Source: Streptomyces fulvoviolaceus (GTDB lineage: Bacteria; Actinomycetota; Actinomycetes; Streptomycetales; Streptomycetaceae). From it: a stretch of DNA of 64,000 nucleotides. Shown here piece after piece: positions 61,432 through 64,000 of this stretch (positions are counted from its first letter, which is position 1; each line of letters starts with the position of its first letter). A model generated the notes under the pieces. The model saw only the letters and a list, made by a program, of their open reading frames with translations. It ran no database searches and was not told the origin of the DNA. A program made the position numbers and the translations under genes. The stretch lies in the NCBI RefSeq assembly GCF_000718165.1, contig NZ_JOEY01000029.1, positions 73,504 to 137,503 of the forward strand. Reading direction: 5' to 3'.

Positions 61432-61922
61432 CAGATCACCTCGTCCAACTCGGCCTGCATCTGCGCTGCTTCGACGTCGCGCGCGACGGCCTGGGCTAGC
61501 AGCATCCGCAGCACGAGCACGATGAGCGCGACCCCCAGGATGGCCAGGCCGATCCCGCCCATGATGACGGTGACGCCCGGGTCGTCCCGCTGGCCCGGCG
61601 CATTGATGGCCGTGACCGTGAACCACACGAGGGCAGCCGCCACGATCGCGCCGATCACGCCGTCCACGTACCGGAAGGCGGCGTGGGAGAACACGGTTCC
61701 GCGTCGCACCATCGTCACCAGCCGCCATACGCAGACCAGGGCTACCTGCGCCGACATCATGCCCAGGATCATGATCACGCGCAGCGGGGTCAGCGGGAGC
61801 GACCCGTCCTCAGGGTCGCTCCCGCTGACCAACGCCCACACCATCAATGCCTGCACGAACACGGTGCCGGCGAGCACCACCGCGAGCACGGCGCGCAGCG
61901 CACGCACTGTCAGCTTTCCCAC
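61431..61922 (-). CDS. DUF2975 membrane protein
   Basis: 163 residues with four TM helices (LRAVLAVVLAGTVFVQALMVWALV, LRVIMILGMMSAQVALVCVWRL, YVDGVIGAIVAAALVWFTVTAI, VIMGGIGLAILGVALIVLVLRMLL), the DUF2975 pattern. Function unknown; the DUF2975-XRE pair is widespread. GTG 61922 has GGAAGGA at 61929-61935 region; the ATG at 61937 lies upstream of that site. Confidence 0.85.
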   Translation of the reverse strand: MGKLTVRALRAVLAVVLAGTVFVQALMVWALVSGSDPEDGSLPLTPLRVIMILGMMSAQVALVCVWRLVTMVRRGTVFSHAAFRYVDGVIGAIVAAALVWFTVTAINAPGQRDDPGVTVIMGGIGLAILGVALIVLVLRMLLAQAVARDVEAAQMQAELDEVI

Positions 61923-61934
61923 GACCCATCCTTC

Positions 61935-61991
61935 CATCGATTCACGATGGGAATCTATCGAATTTCGATAGGTGAAGCAAGGGCGGGGCGG
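61935..61991 (-). promoter_or_regulatory. Promoter and palindromes of the DUF2975-XRE operon
   Basis: On the minus strand TTGCTT, a 17-bp spacer, and TAGATT form a good promoter. The spacer and -10 overlap the perfect-armed palindrome CTATCGAA-T-TTCGATAG (61955-61971); a second dyad CATCG-N5-CGATG lies at 61935-61949. The XRE protein is the likely binder. Confidence 0.55.
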
Positions 61992-62140
61992 AGGGTGGGT
62001 GGCGGCTTCGCGCCGTGGTGGGACGCCGCCGCCCCCTCCGATGGCATTCGCGCGAACCGTCCTGGCCTTGTCGTGATCGCGCTGTCGCTCTGATCCGCTG
62101 TCGGCGCTTCACCGACAGCGGCACCAATGCCGGACAACGA

Positions 62141-62174
62141 CGAAGGGCCCCACCGCGAACGGTGGGGCCCTTCG
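62141..62174 (-). terminator. Terminator after tRNA-Ser(GGA)
   Basis: Perfect 14-bp stem CGAAGGGCCCCACC/GGTGGGGCCCTTCG, loop GCGAAC, 24 bp past the tRNA 3' end. Confidence 0.85.
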
Positions 62175-62198
62175 ACATCGTGCCCGGTGAGGCACTGG

Positions 62199-62283
62199 CG
62201 GAGGATACGAGATTCGAACTCGTGAGGGGTTGCCCCCAACACGCTTTCCAAGCGTGCGCCCTAGGCCACTAGGCGAATCCTCC
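62199..62283 (-). tRNA. tRNA-Ser(GGA)
   Basis: An 85-nt class II tRNA on the minus strand. Acceptor GGAGGAT/ATCCTCC with discriminator G, anticodon loop TTGGAAA giving GGA, long variable arm, T arm ACGAGTTCGAATCTCGT. CCA is not encoded. Confidence 0.96.
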
Positions 62284-62352
62284 GCCGCAAACAATACAAG
62301 ACGTTGAGGAGTGCTCGCGAACTCGTTCCCCCTGGCCGGCATCGGGTACTGT

Positions 62353-62451
62353 TGGCGCAGCCCCTCACGCGGCGCTATCTGACTGAACTCCCCCAGGGCC
62401 GGAAGGCAGCAAGGGTAGGTTGGCTCTGGCGGGTGCGTGGGGGGCGCTTGC
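62353..62451 (+). ncRNA. ffs: SRP RNA (4.5S/scRNA, small bacterial type)
   Basis: The conserved domain IV core GGGCCGGAAGGCAGCAAGGG (GGAA tetraloop and AGCA bulge) lies at 62396-62415. The ends pair as one long helix (62360-62370 GCCCCTCACGC with 62435-62445 GCGTGGGGGGC). It partners Ffh in co-translational membrane targeting. Its position just upstream of dnaX is usual. A -10-like TACTGT (62346-62351) fits the start. Ends are approximate. Confidence 0.92.
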
Positions 62452-62509
62452 GTTCCCGGGCGGGTTCAGGCGGACCTGGTTGTCAGTGGGCGCCTATAAC
62501 CTCGTATGC

Positions 62510-64000
<1,491 letters not shown>

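Overview
This 64 kb window is a piece of a Streptomyces chromosome. It is very GC-rich with strong third-position GC bias, and GTG/TTG starts are common. It carries typical Streptomyces families: a SigF/SigN sigma pair, a SigE-family sigma factor, an SSI-type protease inhibitor, a LytR_C protein, a DmdR-type iron box and several probable leaderless promoters. The gene order sigN-sigF ... tadA ... upp ... ffs-dnaX is the core-chromosome order I recall from S. coelicolor. I see no plasmid, phage, IS element or CRISPR array. The right edge cuts through dnaX.

Layout. 0-6.5 kb: HtrA-like protease, tRNA-Ser(UGA), a secreted ADP-ribosyltransferase-like toxin, a leftward group of small cytosolic proteins with a prim-pol protein behind a LexA-like box, and a small secreted Asn/Gln-rich protein. 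6.7-11.7 kb: a MaoC-DUF35 / MaoC / Ltp2-like thiolase trio resembling the actinobacterial steroid side-chain hydratase-aldolase, then a sigma factor and an acyl-CoA ligase behind a perfect palindrome. 11.8-16.4 kb: a 1331-residue PAS/degenerate-kinase/double-receiver protein and an SSI-like inhibitor. 16.6-23 kb: tRNA-Ser(GCU), tRNA-Arg(ACG), metabolic and hypothetical genes, GtrA protein, frameshifted ankyrin gene. 23.2-29.3 kb: two-component system joined to a GT2-GtrA and a GT39 membrane glycosyltransferase. 29.4-36.3 kb: two DHA2-type exporters, one with its TetR regulator and one with its MarR regulator, plus PPOX and YceI proteins. 36.4-43.7 kb: IMPase-like protein, lipoprotein, SigN, SigF, tRNA-Ser(CGA), TadA and its partner, upp. 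43.8-50 kb: LytR_C, HerA-like ATPase, HdeD, HhH-GPD and FG-GAP proteins. 50-54.8 kb: an iron-box-controlled divergent locus (siderophore reductase versus Ntn acylase, siderophore-type acyltransferase, cupin, SDR). 54.8-60.9 kb: CopC-CopD protein, MocR regulator, small proteins, STAS protein, and an acetyltransferase with a TTA codon. 61-64 kb: XRE-DUF2975 pair, tRNA-Ser(GGA), SRP RNA and dnaX.

Most genes are ordinary core Streptomyces genes. The parts most worth a second look are the iron-box acylase/acyltransferase locus, the secreted R-STS-QxE ADP-ribosyltransferase, the large sensor lacking its phospho-acceptor histidine, the transporter with three fused carboxypeptidase-regulatory-like domains, the LexA-like box before the prim-pol gene, and a 24-bp direct repeat bracketing the XRE-DUF2975 module next to a tRNA. 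Family names come from recognising motifs by eye. No database search was possible.
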